64,000 bases of DNA from Branchipolynoe longqiensis. Taxonomy: Eukaryota; Annelida; Polychaeta; Phyllodocida; Polynoidae. Location: contig CM059194.1 in the NCBI GenBank assembly GCA_030323885.1, positions 25,222,780-25,286,779 on the forward strand, given 5' to 3'. Positions 1 through 10,005 of the stretch are shown here, piece by piece. The stretch's first letter is position 1; each line of letters begins with the position of its first letter. The position numbers were made by a program, and so were the translations under genes. The notes beneath the pieces were generated by a model, which ran no database searches, had not been told where the DNA came from, and saw only the letters and a program-made list of their open reading frames with translations.

Positions 1-115
1 CCACTCGGTCACATTATCCTGACACTGAGCCAACCAATCCAGCATCTGGCTAGGAAGTGACAAGAATCAATTTCTAGGTCATTAGTTTGACTCGACCAGG
101 GTTCGAACCCATAGG
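1..115 (-). mobile_element. SINE fragment (tRNA-derived family A)
   Basis: Matches the middle and tRNA-like part of the abundant SINE (CACATTATCCTGACACTGAG ... GACTCGACCAGGGTTCGAAC). It continues left of the window and lies in a CNOT1 intron. Confidence 0.7.
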
Positions 116-129
116 TTTGAATCACACGA

Positions 130-400
130 TCTACCTTCAGAATGTCACTAACGCCATTATTAATCAACTTTTAAATCAATCATTAGTCATGTCCTACCTT
201 CAGAATGTCGCTAACATCATTATTAATCAACTTTGAACCCAATCATTACTGGTCATGTCCTACCTTCAAAATGTCACTAGCTCGATTATTAATCAAACTT
301 AAATTATTCATTACACAGTCATATCCTACCTTCAGAATGTAGCTAACTCCATTATTAATCAACTTTTAAATCAATCACTACGTGGCCATGTCCTACCTTT
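130..400 (-). repeat. Four-to-five copy tandem repeat containing copies of the CNOT1 exon 4 splice donor
   Basis: Units of about 61-67 bp. Read on the minus strand, each unit ends in a TTCTGAAG-like stretch followed by GTAGG(A)YATGAC. The donor-like sites are at about 391, 326, 259, 192 and 131 (forward complements CTACC). The first is the real exon donor; the others lie in the intron directly after it. Confidence 0.85.
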
Positions 401-715
401 TCTGAGGACCTTCAGGAAGGCGTCCTTCTGCTGCGAGGTGATACCAAGCTGCTGCTGGTTGTGCACAAGGTGTGTAAGCAGGAGATGCAAGACCTCCACA
501 GCCACGTCCTGAAGGCCCCCCTCACCCCCGAGTCCCTCGTCAATGTACGAGTTGAGCAGGTGGGGGAGCTTGTTCTTGACGAACTGCGCCGCAAAAGTCC
601 GTGTTTCGGAGTTGGTTGAGTTTAGCTGGGCAAGGCCAAACACAACCTCCTGAACACGGCTCAGTTTGAGTACCTTCGACAGCTGCAGGTTAAGGTGAGC
701 TGACGCCTTGAGACT
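397..715 (-). CDS. CNOT1: CNOT1 coding exon 4
   Basis: Encodes about 106 residues ([17 protein letters not shown]...DAFLKVLRK). The acceptor is CCACAG|AGT and the donor is AAAG|GTAGGA, ending in phase 1. The intron just beyond contains a tandem repeat that copies this donor (130-400). Confidence 0.94.
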
Positions 716-3700
716 CTGTGGATACATCAAAGTGGGCGTTAGAGGCAATAAAACGTTGAAAGCATTGTTTGTTGGCGTTTACAGGCTCCGTACACATGTG
801 AAGCTATGGAATTCAAGGCTATTTCAAGGCTGTTTTTGATAGGAATTCAAAACCATATCATATACTTACTTTCTGATGGTGAAGCGGATTGTCGATGGCG
901 TAGCAGAGAGTGGATATGAAGTTAGGCTTGGTCAAGAGTGGAGCACACTCTTGAATCAAGTACTGTGTCTGAAGCACAAATATTATCATTTAACACCAAT
1001 GCTTGCCGGGAGTGACGAATGAACAGAGTTGGTTGGTTGTTGGAGTTTTACGTCCTGGCAACATCTAAAGTCATATAAGGATGGGTACAGACTTATGACA
1101 GTGCGCACTCATGGTGACTTTATAGTGCTGCTCCACTAGGAAATCAGGCCACCAGAACCATGACGCGATATCCCACTCAGTCACATTATCCTGACACTGC
1201 GCTAACCAGTTGTTGCCTATAGTATTAATGCAGAGTGCCAGGCTAGGAAGCGACAAAGATCAATTTTGTAAGTCATTGGTTTGACTGGACTGGGAATTGA
1301 ACTCCCGATCTCCTGCACGGGAGGCCTGTGCTCTACCGATTCGACCACTGTGCCCGGTCAATGCACAGAATAACCAGGGCACCCGCTTTACGTGTGACAA
1401 GTTGTGGGATTCAAACATTGGCTGAGTTAAACCAACAATATCAAAGGTTATACTTGCTGCTACCTAGCCTGCACTCAGCATTACAAAGATAGATCAGGGA
1501 GCAATGGAATCATTCATCCACAATTGAAATTTTTGACGATTAATAATTCAAACAAAACCACAACTTTAATACATGGGTCGTTCATTACTGTAAACAAATC
1601 TTTCCCCGCACATCGATTGAAAGGTTACCTTAGGCTAACTTGTGAAACAAGGAAAGGAATTCATTTCTGGTGTCAAAGTTGTTCTAACCAACTACTATAT
1701 ATATCCGTATCAAATTTGTATTATTAATATCAGGGTGTCCCTAGAGGAGCCAGTTATTTCTGCCATGTATATTATTGTTAACTCAATTTTATTCTGAATA
1801 AGATTGTTGTCAGTTACCCTTTCTACCCGTCATACGATTCTGCTAGTAGTTAAGCTTCACTGTAGGGGGAGGGTAGAACTAAGATTAGTAATAATATAAA
1901 ACTATGAATGACAAATACATAAGAGTATCAACATTCGAAATAAGAACTTGTTCGCTTGTCCGAGCCAAGTGATAGTAGGCACGGACAAGTAGAATATGGC
2001 TTGAGCTTTTCCATTGGACAAGTTGTTTTAATTTATCTGTGCAGTTTTATTCCCATAAGCATGGAGGTTAACTGAGATAATAGAGCTAAGTAGGCCTACT
2101 GTGGAGAAGGGAAAATCCAGATGGACAAGTGGAAATCACACCAGACTTGTCCTAGGACAAGTGATAATTGTGCGCTTATTTCTATCAATGAGAATAAAAC
2201 CATAATAAATGCACAGGAGCATAACACTATGTCACTATGTATGACAAAAATACTTCACATGGAATGAAAATGGTTAAATGAATTGTTTTCTTTAACCCAC
2301 TTTATGCTGAATCTACCACTGATGAGCTTCAGGAACTGGTTGCAGCTCACCTTCACTTCATGATGAAATAAATTATGGATAAATCATGTGTCAGCCAATA
2401 TAAAGGGTTAAGAGTGGGAAGGCTCTGACTGTTGTGTGATGCCTCTCCTGTCTCAACCAGACAGGCCCGACTGTACTTAATGTCTTACCTGATGGAAATC
2501 CTTGCCACTGCTCTTTCCATCTCCGCTAAAATCTACATGGGAAAAGAGGCACCGAAACAGATGCCTTTCAGCCTCAGCCCCGTGGTGGGCAACCAGCTGC
2601 AACAAGACAAGACATAGCATTACAAATCTGAGTGAATAGTTTTGTTTTGAGTGAAATTCTCAACACTGCCAACTTCTAAAGCTACCTGAAGGCAGGATCC
2701 ATACACAGGTGAAGATATGAAATTCAAGGCTTTTCATGGTTGTTTTTTATACAAATTCAAAACTATTTTCATTTAAATTTCAGGGGAAAAACAATGGCGA
2801 ATGGCAATTTCAAACTGACTTAAATCAGTGGGAACAGCTTAATGGAATTTAAGACTATTAGTATTAAATCGTCTTCTATGTGGTGACAAATGTTTAATAA
2901 GTGCACCGGTATGACTGTATGGGTATCTAAATTAGATATTTAGAATCAAATATAGTATTCTAGATAATTGTTTTGGTTTTGAAAATTTGATGTTTTCATC
3001 GGACTAAGGAGCTTTTATGTACTCAAGCAATAAAAAGATGGATAGTTTACATATTCAAACGAGTTGCACATGAATTGTAATTGATTGGCAACTGGCCCTT
3101 AAGCGGGCATTCCTTACACGCGTTATGCGTAATGCGGTATGCAGTATGCGAATGCTATCATTCCTTACACACGTTATGCGGTATGCGGCACACGACTGGC
3201 TATATTTAAAAAATAAAAATAAACAATTATTCTCCATACTGCTCTGTATATGACCAAATATTGCATTTATATCTATCTAACTTTTTAGACGTCACATGGG
3301 GGTTCCTTTATTATAACCAAATTATAGATAAGTATTCATATTTTTGTGGCTCTGGTAGCATTTTTACCAACCCGAACCCCCACCACCACCACTACCATAC
3401 GTTTTCACTCAGAAGCCTTGTGCGTGACCGTTCCGTAATGCTCAGTCGCCTCTCCTAGTGTTAAACTAATGGACACATCAGACTCAGGTTTCTATTCACA
3501 CCCAGCTTAACGCATAACGCATGCCGCACCGATCGCTACATGGACCGATCGGAAAAACGCATTCGCATTACGCGTGTAAGGAATGTAGCTCATAGATTTC
3601 AAGGCGTTTCGATTTTTTGTCGCATTTGCATTCGCATTACGCGTGTAAGGAATGCGCCCTTTACACTTTTACAGGGTCATCTTATCATTATGTCACAATA

Positions 3701-4264
3701 ATTACTGTGACGTCACAACGTCATCAAAGTGACCTCGATTACGTTACTTTCGGCTACTTGAAATCGCAGATAGCTTAAATTAATGGTATAACATAATAAG
3801 CAGTAGTCATTAGTTTACACTGTTTATTATGAAGAGAACATGTTGATTTTCACATATTGTAAGAATAATGAGGATAATTTATGAAATAACGGCAGTTTAT
3901 AATCATTACTTAAAATATTATTGAACTTGGATTGGCATGCCTGGACATGATTCATGAAAGCTAATCCAATTTAGTCACATCAGAGGAAGCTTTACTGCCT
4001 AAGTTTGTGGTTTGATTTGATGTGCAAGAAATAAAGCCTAACTCCCTAAGCAATGAGAATGAACGAAAGTAGGTCGCGCGTTCCAACAACAAAGATGAAG
4101 GGACAATTGGTGAATATACTATCATCGGTGAATATATCCTCAGAGCAATAATTAATACTTACATGGGAAATTTCCGCAACGCTCGACTTGTAGTTTTTCT
4201 TTGTGAGGTTTGCCACTGAATAACTTATTTGTGACAAGGCAAAAGATAACGAGTCTAGATTCAT
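397..4264 (-). CDS. CNOT1: CNOT1, N-terminal part (4 exons, 3' end outside window)
   Basis: CCR4-NOT complex subunit 1, the large scaffold that holds the CCR4/CAF1 deadenylases and CNOT2/3/9/10/11 for cytoplasmic mRNA poly(A) shortening and repression. Joining minus-strand exons 4264-4163, 2596-2489, 968-870 and 715-397 gives about 209 residues that begin [15 protein letters not shown] and continue through [31 protein letters not shown] and [13 protein letters not shown], all characteristic of animal CNOT1. Animal CNOT1 is about 2,300-2,400 residues, so only the extreme N-terminus is here, in the region known in other species to bind the CNOT10-CNOT11 module. Exon phases are 0, 0, 0 and then 1, and every border is GT-AG. 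The start is set by the conserved MNLDSL sequence. No frameshift or internal stop is seen. The remaining exons lie left of position 1. Confidence 0.95.
784..862. mobile_element. Truncated CAGGGTCCG-type inverted-repeat element
   Basis: Begins CAGGCTCCGTACACATGTGAAG and continues with the body seen complete at 26787-27075 (GGAATTCAAGGCTATTTCAAGG). Truncated a few bases before CNOT1 exon 3. Confidence 0.6.
870..968 (-). CDS. CNOT1: CNOT1 coding exon 3
   Basis: Encodes 33 residues ([19 protein letters not shown]...HHQK). The acceptor is CTTCAG|ACA and the donor is AAA|GTAAGT. Both ends are phase 0. Confidence 0.95.
1029..1358 (-). mobile_element. SINE, tRNA-derived family A, full length
   Basis: On the minus strand it starts ACCGGGCACAGTGGTCGAAT (A-box-like), has a B-box-like GAGTTCAATTCCC, then a body of about 200 bp ending GTTGCCAGGACGTAAAACTC and a tail of CCAA units. 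It lies in the CNOT1 intron between exons 2 and 3. Confidence 0.85.
2489..2596 (-). CDS. CNOT1: CNOT1 coding exon 2
   Basis: Encodes 36 residues ([14 protein letters not shown]...KDFHQ). The acceptor is TTGCAG|CTG and the donor is CAG|GTAAGAC. This is the most conserved block of the CNOT1 N-terminus. Both ends are phase 0. Confidence 0.95.
2690..2860. mobile_element. Partial CAGGGTCCG-type element
   Basis: GGATCCATACACAGGTGAAGA followed by the same body as 26787-27075, including the 'GGGGAAAAACAATGGCGAATG' segment. It runs straight into a TTAA-type MITE end at about 2868. Confidence 0.6.
2868..3017. mobile_element. TTAA-flanked MITE, 3' half
   Basis: Contains TGACAAATGTTTAATAAGTG and ends CATCGGACTAAGGAGCTTTTA, a mutated version of the MITE terminus CATCGGACTATGCAGCT-TTAA. 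Confidence 0.65.
3102..3660. mobile_element. PIF/Harbinger-like MITE with TTA target duplication
   Basis: The left end GGGCATTCCTTACACGCG and the right end CGCGTGTAAGGAATGCGCCCT are inverted repeats, flanked by TTA at 3099-3101 and 3661-3663. The subterminal parts are filled with repeats of GCGTAATGCGG/GCATTCGCATTAC. There is no transposase ORF. It lies in the first CNOT1 intron. A 3-bp TTA duplication is the habit of PIF/Harbinger elements; the assignment rests on that alone. Confidence 0.75.
4163..4264 (-). CDS. CNOT1: CNOT1 coding exon 1
   Basis: Encodes 34 residues from the initiator ATG at 4264 to AEISH. The donor is CAT|GTAAGT at 4162. It joins in phase 0 to exon 2. The start ATG follows the AT-rich context GGAATAATT. 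Confidence 0.93.
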
Positions 4265-4560
4265 AATTATTCCATTACACAGTTACGAAAACTTCAAATC
4301 ACTTTGAAGCCTTCTTCGGATGTGATAAAACTGTTTTTCCTACTTCTACCTCTCCTTCGAATCCAACACCTGGCTGGTAGAGTGGCAGTTTCAGGCCGTT
4401 TTCGGTGCTGATTTTCTGCCACTCATTATGGCGTTGTGCACTATTCCGCCATGTTGGATTCGCACCGGCAAGGTCATGTGGTCTGGTTTCAAGACAAAGC
4501 TCTCCTTTTCTCTTTATAAAAATATTGAGTAGCATTAACAAATCCAAATTATGATATTCA
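4265..4560 (-). promoter_or_regulatory. CNOT1 5' UTR / core promoter region
   Basis: Immediately upstream of the CNOT1 ATG. On the minus strand, CCAACATGGCGGAATAG at about 4442-4458 matches the YY1-type AANATGGCGG motif often found near transcription starts; its ATG opens a four-codon reading frame (ATG GCG GAA TAG). A TATAAAG-like sequence lies at about 4511-4519. The start of transcription is not determined; placement is inference. Confidence 0.4.
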
Positions 4561-5460
4561 AAATATGATGTCCCTGTATAAAACCAATATACTTCTAAAA
4601 TCCAAGCAAACGCGGAATTAGAAAACTATATAGGTCAAGCAGTCACGTGACAGACCACGATCATGTGATGGTTTAGGCTGAAGTCACACCACCTGTTAGT
4701 TTAGATTTAACAATGATGTCAATGAGCGATAATATAAAACAACAATGGCCAACTGCGTGCGACACGTAAAATAAATAATCAATAAATGATTAGTTAAGAT
4801 CATTTATTTTATCGGAATTCTAATTTACTTGGTCAACATGTTTTCATTTTGTTTTGATCAATTTCATATGTTCACATGTCCATGCCCATGGTCATGGACT
4901 AAAAAGACAAATATAAGTTTGACCTCGGTACTCAGGATACTCGTACTAGTCGGACTCGTAGCCGAGGGAGAAGGAAGAACATCTGGGTCCAGCAATTAGC
5001 ATAAATCCAAGCACAGCGACACATGCTGTGTCAGTGTGTGATTCAAGGTTAGTTTTTGCTTAATTTTCATGTCATTAAGGCAGTTTTTGAAATATTTGGT
5101 GACATATTAATGTAATTTTATGAACCAAGAATAAACTGCAAACTTATTCTTGGGATATATAATTCATTCAATTTTAAAGGGACCAAATATAGGTCGCTGA
5201 GACACTACCCATACTCTGACAAATGCTAGGTATGGGACAACAAATTTCAAAGTTAACAGATTCCAACATAAAATACATCATTGCAAAGGTATTGTAAAGG
5301 TTTTCTAATGATACCTAAATCATCATCCTGTGACAATTATCAAGGAAGTTGTGACACTTTCTAACACGTTTTTTTATGGGTAATTTTGTTCCATTGTTTC
5401 AATGGAAAACCAGTTGAATTTTGTGACCCATCTCAAGGATGGCATGTCAGTCCACTATTT
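4561..5460. other. Intergenic DNA, no feature seen
   Basis: AT-rich unique-looking sequence upstream of CNOT1. No ORF or repeat structure was recognised. Confidence 0.4.
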
Positions 5461-5462
5461 TT

Positions 5463-5868
5463 ACCAGACACCTTTTTATCTGCCTTTAGAATCACTGTTC
5501 CGGTCCTCAAATTGACACCAAATTACAACCTAATAAAGATAAGTATATAAAGAAACAAAATAAACTAATTTCAAAAATATCAAAACTTACCTTCATGTAG
5601 TATTCCAGTGACTTAAAGACGTAAATTGGAATAGTGAGTACCGTGAAAGCGCCACGATTACCGTGAAAGCGCCACGTTTTTCGCGTATCTACTGCCAGAC
5701 ATACCTTTTTATCCGCCCTCAAAAGCACTGTTCCGGTCCTCATATTGACACCAAATTACACCCTAATATAGAGAAGTATATAAAGAAACAAAATAAACTA
5801 ATTTCAAAATTATCAAAACTTACCTTCAGGTAGAATTCCAGTGACTTAAACAGACATAAATTTGAATA
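5463..5868. repeat. Direct duplication of about 170 bp, period 229 bp
   Basis: The block beginning CCAGACACCTTTTTATC at 5463 recurs at 5692 as CCAGACATACCTTTTTATCC and stays alignable through CTTACCTTCATG/AGGTAGTATTCCAGTG. The spacer holds two copies of CCGTGAAAGCGCCACG. Confidence 0.85.
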
Positions 5869-6175
5869 AAAAAATTTTGTCACTTCTATAAATCGGACAG
5901 CAAATATTTTTGGATGTACCAGTGGAGCAAAATGTGAACTAAATCATCCATATGGTTGGATTCCTGGTAGTCCTAAAATAAAGATTGCAAGAGAGAGGTA
6001 AAATGAGAGTCAAATGTGCACCGTGTAGTGCTCCGCGCAAGCACCGTGGAACAAGCGAGTGCCGTGAAAGCGTCGTGTTATTCGCATACCTACAAATGCT
6101 CTCCAAGCATACGTTTGCCAGTTTTCAGTTTATGCAACTAGATATGTGAGGGTAGAGTGCTGACATTGGTTGCTT

Positions 6176-6896
6176 CAGGGGCCATATGCATGACACGGTG
6201 TTAGCAAGCCAAAACGTGTTTAGACAGGATTTCTGGTTTAGCGCTGAAAATTCGCTATGCATGAGTCAGTGATAGGGTTAACACCACAAGCTTAAGCTAG
6301 GTTACGGTAAACCCGTTCCATAGCTGGTTTACAGGCGGTGTTAGGTACTGAGTTGGCCCAAATCTATTCAATGCCATCATATTTAACAGAATTACATACG
6401 CAATAAGTGAATTTCTTTTTATTAAATTAACCCTAAAACAGAAAGGATATTAACGCCGCCGCCACATTGGCGGTGATATTAATATTGTCGAATCGACGAA
6501 TGTCAACTAAACAAATCGCCGCCGCCGCAGCGACGTCGATGTCCATACTGTCAAACGTCAACTAAACATGGCCACCGCCGCCACCCGCGTATCGGCGGCA
6601 ATATATTAAAGCCAAATCTATTCAATGCGATCATATTTAACAGAATTACATACTGTACAAGTGATATTTTAACAAATTAACCGCAAAAACGAACCGAAAG
6701 TAATGCCGCCGCTACAACGGTGGCGATATTAATATTGTCGAATCGAGGGATTTCCCAAATTATAAATAACTTCACGTTTAGCTATAATCAAAGTGTTATG
6801 CGCTCCTGCATACCACTTGACATAGTTCCCAACCTCAGTGATAGCTAAACGGTGTCCAGCTGTAACACCAAAAGCGCGTCATGCATATGGCCCCTG
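6176..6896. mobile_element. hAT-like non-autonomous element with CAGGGG termini
   Basis: Left end CAGGGGCCATATGCATGAC and right end GTCATGCATATGGCCCCTG are perfect inverted repeats of 19 bp. CAGGGG ends are typical of hAT-type elements, but no clear 8-bp target duplication is seen. The interior holds CCGCCGCC-rich segments and twice the phrase AAATCTATTCAATGC, also found near 44340-44360. Confidence 0.7.
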
Positions 6897-7728
6897 TTGT
6901 GTTTTATTTAGTCCAGCAGCACTGACACTTTTAGACAACCATTTATAGAAAGAAATGTTAGAAATTGCAATCTAAAATGATAAATATAAAGTTCAAATGA
7001 TTATTTATCATAACCAGCTACTTTTTGTGTGAATAATTGATTAGATCATGTAGATTAATAGACTTTAAAAGTTTAATTAAGAGCTTTCTGTGGCTGCCAT
7101 CTTGGTGGTTGCCATGGCTTCCCCTGTGTGTGGGGAACCCCTCTAGGTCATGTGATGAGGGAATCCCACCTATGATGTCATTCATACATCACATACCTCA
7201 ACTCTCCTCCCACATGTTCAGTGGCATGAACTGAACAAACTAAGCAAAGGTATGTTTGGAGAGCTTTTGATGCTGGATTCGTTTGTATCTGGGTGAGGTA
7301 TAGCCGGCGACTTTAACGTTCAAGTGGTGCATAAGCATATTCAGCGCTGTAAGGAGCGGGACAACCAGCCACGTTTGAACCCTTTTGAGCCCGTTTGAAC
7401 TTGCCGGAAATAGACTTTCCTCTTCTCATGTTCGCAAGAAGTCAGTGAAGTAGAATTTCCCAATACGCGCAGTTCAAAACTTAGATTTTATTCAAAATTA
7501 AAAGAAATAAAGAACAATTTGGCATAAACATGGTGCACAAATGCAATATTAATACTTTATTCCATGGAAACGACGGCCGTATTTTATTATCACGACCGCG
7601 ACTCGGATCACACAAGTTGCTAGAATTTCAAATCAAACATATTGCAAATGGCGGCCCCCATAAGGGGCGGCCATTTGTAATCGAAAAGAACAGCTCTGAT
7701 TGGCTCAAATTATGGAAAGATCCCATTA
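6897..7728. other. Intergenic DNA, no gene seen
   Basis: No gene-like ORF. Includes a GCCATCTTGG motif at about 7097 and a short hairpin around 7655-7675 (GGCGGCCCC ... GGGGCGGCC). Confidence 0.35.
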
Positions 7729-7818
7729 TTTTTGTATTAGCTTCTTGTTCAGACATAGTTACACATATATATATTTTTGTATTAGCTTCTTGTTCAGACA
7801 TAGTTACACATATATATA
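7729..7818. repeat. Two-copy tandem duplication, about 45 bp
   Basis: TTTTTGTATTAGCTTCTTG...GTTACACATATATATA occurs twice back to back with essentially no divergence, suggesting a recent event. Confidence 0.9.
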
Positions 7819-8889
7819 TGCATCTTTTGCATAGATTAAAGTGTTTGAAGTATATTTTTAATTTATCTACATCAACTTCTGTTTAAATCACACAATATCA
7901 GGGCATAAAGAATGGGAAACTATTCCTGCAAGGGTATCCTCAATATGAGACAGTGGTCACCTGTTTTTCCTCCTTTTCTCGCTGTGGACCCTTCTCAAGT
8001 GGTGAGTCAACTGAGTGATAATAGAGGGAGTGCATGTGACGCCATTGCTTAGCAGTCAGCGGGCTGCCATCTTGGATTACGAGCACCCTCCCTAGCCATG
8101 TTGTGAATGCATGCAGATGCAGTAAAACAGAGTTTTCTTGTGTTATGGGAGGTTCTGGGCAGTTTATATCCAGTGTGTTTACTTACAGCACTTTAGCAAC
8201 AACTTCTGAGGCCAAACTGCTCAAAACAGTGACAAATAAACCAACAAATCAGTAAATAACCACAGTGTAGGGAGTTGCAAGCCTTCTGTATGTCATCCAA
8301 AATGGCTGCCGAAAGTTGCCTCGTAGCATCATTACACCCCCTCTATAGCCTATAGCTCACGCAGTATAGTGTACTGACCTATATCCTTTGCAAGTTTGTT
8401 TACTTGGCTTCCCGTCTAGGAATACGAGTTTCCGTAAGTGGCTTTCGGTTTTTGAACGTTCCTTTGTTTGCACAGATTAAACAAATAAAGCATTGCCGAA
8501 CGGAGAGAGGTGTGGTTGGAGCCACACCTCGTCGGAATATTTCCTGGGTTTCTGTTAAGATTCCCCACATTGTGTTACTTAGGCATACCTCTGAATTTCA
8601 TAGCATTTTCTCCAACTTGTTGCCATAAGAAGCCACAGGAGGGAGAAGTGTACAGGATGGAGAGTGTAGGAGGGTACCTTTATAGGCCTACTGGTCCCTA
8701 CCCCTCATTTGGTTTTGGTTGCAATACCATTAACCTAAGACACTCACACAAATTTCTCTCATGCCTGTGTTGGAACGGTGTAAATACATTCTCCAACACC
8801 AGTAAATGCACAAACTGGGGTTTCTTAACCTGTTTGGTGACATTTGGTTGAGCACCCTCTAACTTTCATTTGCTCGTTACAGGTTTCTG

Positions 8890-10005
8890 ATGGCTACGAA
8901 GCGCAGTAAGCCCGAGGCTCCCATATGTGATGATGACGACTCGTCACCGGTGTTGACGGTTCCATCCTCCCTGGAACACCCGGTGTCGGAGGAGGTCAGT
9001 GGCCCAGACGCGGGCCCTGCTGGTCTGGAGGAACGGCTCCTAAAGCTGGAGCAGATGCTCCTGTCCAGTTCTTGGAAAAGAACAAAGAGACCGATCCCAG
9101 AGTCAGAGGACTCGGAGTGGGAGAACTACTATGGGGAGGATTCCTCCAGGGACTATTCCTCTACAGAGTGGGCCCCAGTGAAAAAGAAGGCTAAGAAAGT
9201 CGTCAGTTCGTCGGATGGCGAAGAGTACACAAGAGCCCGGAAGAAGGTGGTTAAGAGGAAGAAAAGCAACAAGAGGAAGAAGAAAGACTCTTCTTCCGAC
9301 TCTTCATCAGAGTCATCCTCCACAGAGTCTGACTCTTCGTCGGACTCGTCCTCCACAGAGTCCGACTCTTCATCGGACTCGTCCTCCACAGGGTCTGACT
9401 CGGACACGCAGCATGCCGGAAAGTATGCTAAGATCGGCAGAAAAGTACGAAAGAAATACCAGGTGGAGAAGGCCAAGAAGGTGCTCACCACTACGATGAT
9501 GCGGGAAATGATCAAAGGGCATTTCAACACCTTTAAACCCACAGAAGTCATCACCAAGCTGGCGGAAAAACACACCGGGATTAAAGGAATCCCAAATTCT
9601 GTGATAAAAGAGATGGACAAGGATGTCAGGCTCAACGACAAACGTAAGAAGTTTGAGGGCGTGCTCCACACAGTCCATAAGGCTGTCCTGGGGGCGTTGA
9701 CGGCGATTGCGCCCATCGCGAATCGTATGCAGGCAGAGAACAAGTTCTCTTCACTTTGTGGTCAGATGGATGACGGGATTGCCATGCTAACAGCGGCAAG
9801 CAACTTCCTGTCGTATAGACGGTTCGAGAATGTGTTCAAGGCCGTCTGTACGGATGCGGGAAAGGAAGTTGCCCGATCCAAGAAGGTTGTCGACAACGAC
9901 GGAAAAGAGTATACCTTGTTTCTCCCTCCAAAGCCCATCAAAGGCAAGCCTTTGGATAAAACAAAAATGTTTGGTGGACAGCTACAGTACCTGTTCAAAC
10001 AGTAG
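8890..10005 (+). CDS. DIRS/Ngaro-like gag-type ORF1 protein (possible retroelement remnant or domesticated gene)
   Basis: Intact 371-residue ORF. Residues 1-95 are acidic; 95-135 are rich in Lys/Arg (KKKAKK, KRKKSNKRKKK), a likely nuclear-localisation or nucleic-acid-binding stretch; 135-170 are repeats of Ser-Asp-Ser-Ser-Ser-Thr-Glu; 195-371 look globular. In the last part, a helix around VHKAVLGALTAIAPIANRM followed by DDGIAMLTAASNFLSYRRF resembles the ORF1 (gag-like) protein of DIRS and Ngaro tyrosine-recombinase retrotransposons, in which a short 'Leu-x-x-Ala-x...Arg-Arg' motif is conserved. This resemblance is from memory and unverified. No reverse transcriptase or recombinase ORF follows. 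The ATG lies 7 bases after a good splice acceptor (CTCGTTACAG), so the ORF could be the last exon of a spliced gene. It is transcribed divergently from CNOT1. Confidence 0.55.
   Translation: MATKRSKPEAPICDDDDSSPVLTVPSSLEHPVSEEVSGPDAGPAGLEERLLKLEQMLLSSSWKRTKRPIPESEDSEWENYYGEDSSRDYSSTEWAPVKKKAKKVVSSSDGEEYTRARKKVVKRKKSNKRKKKDSSSDSSSESSSTESDSSSDSSSTESDSSSDSSSTGSDSDTQHAGKYAKIGRKVRKKYQVEKAKKVLTTTMMREMIKGHFNTFKPTEVITKLAEKHTGIKGIPNSVIKEMDKDVRLNDKRKKFEGVLHTVHKAVLGALTAIAPIANRMQAENKFSSLCGQMDDGIAMLTAASNFLSYRRFENVFKAVCTDAGKEVARSKKVVDNDGKEYTLFLPPKPIKGKPLDKTKMFGGQLQYLFKQ

Noticed and set aside
4299..4547. 82-codon minus-strand ORF just upstream of CNOT1
   Set aside because: Lies in the presumed 5' UTR/promoter; composition unremarkable, no family match, and the conserved CNOT1 start lies downstream in exon 1.
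9153..9743. 196-codon minus-strand ORF opposite the gag-like gene
   Set aside because: Low-complexity antisense shadow (Asp/Glu/Ser and Phe/Leu runs) of the plus-strand ORF.
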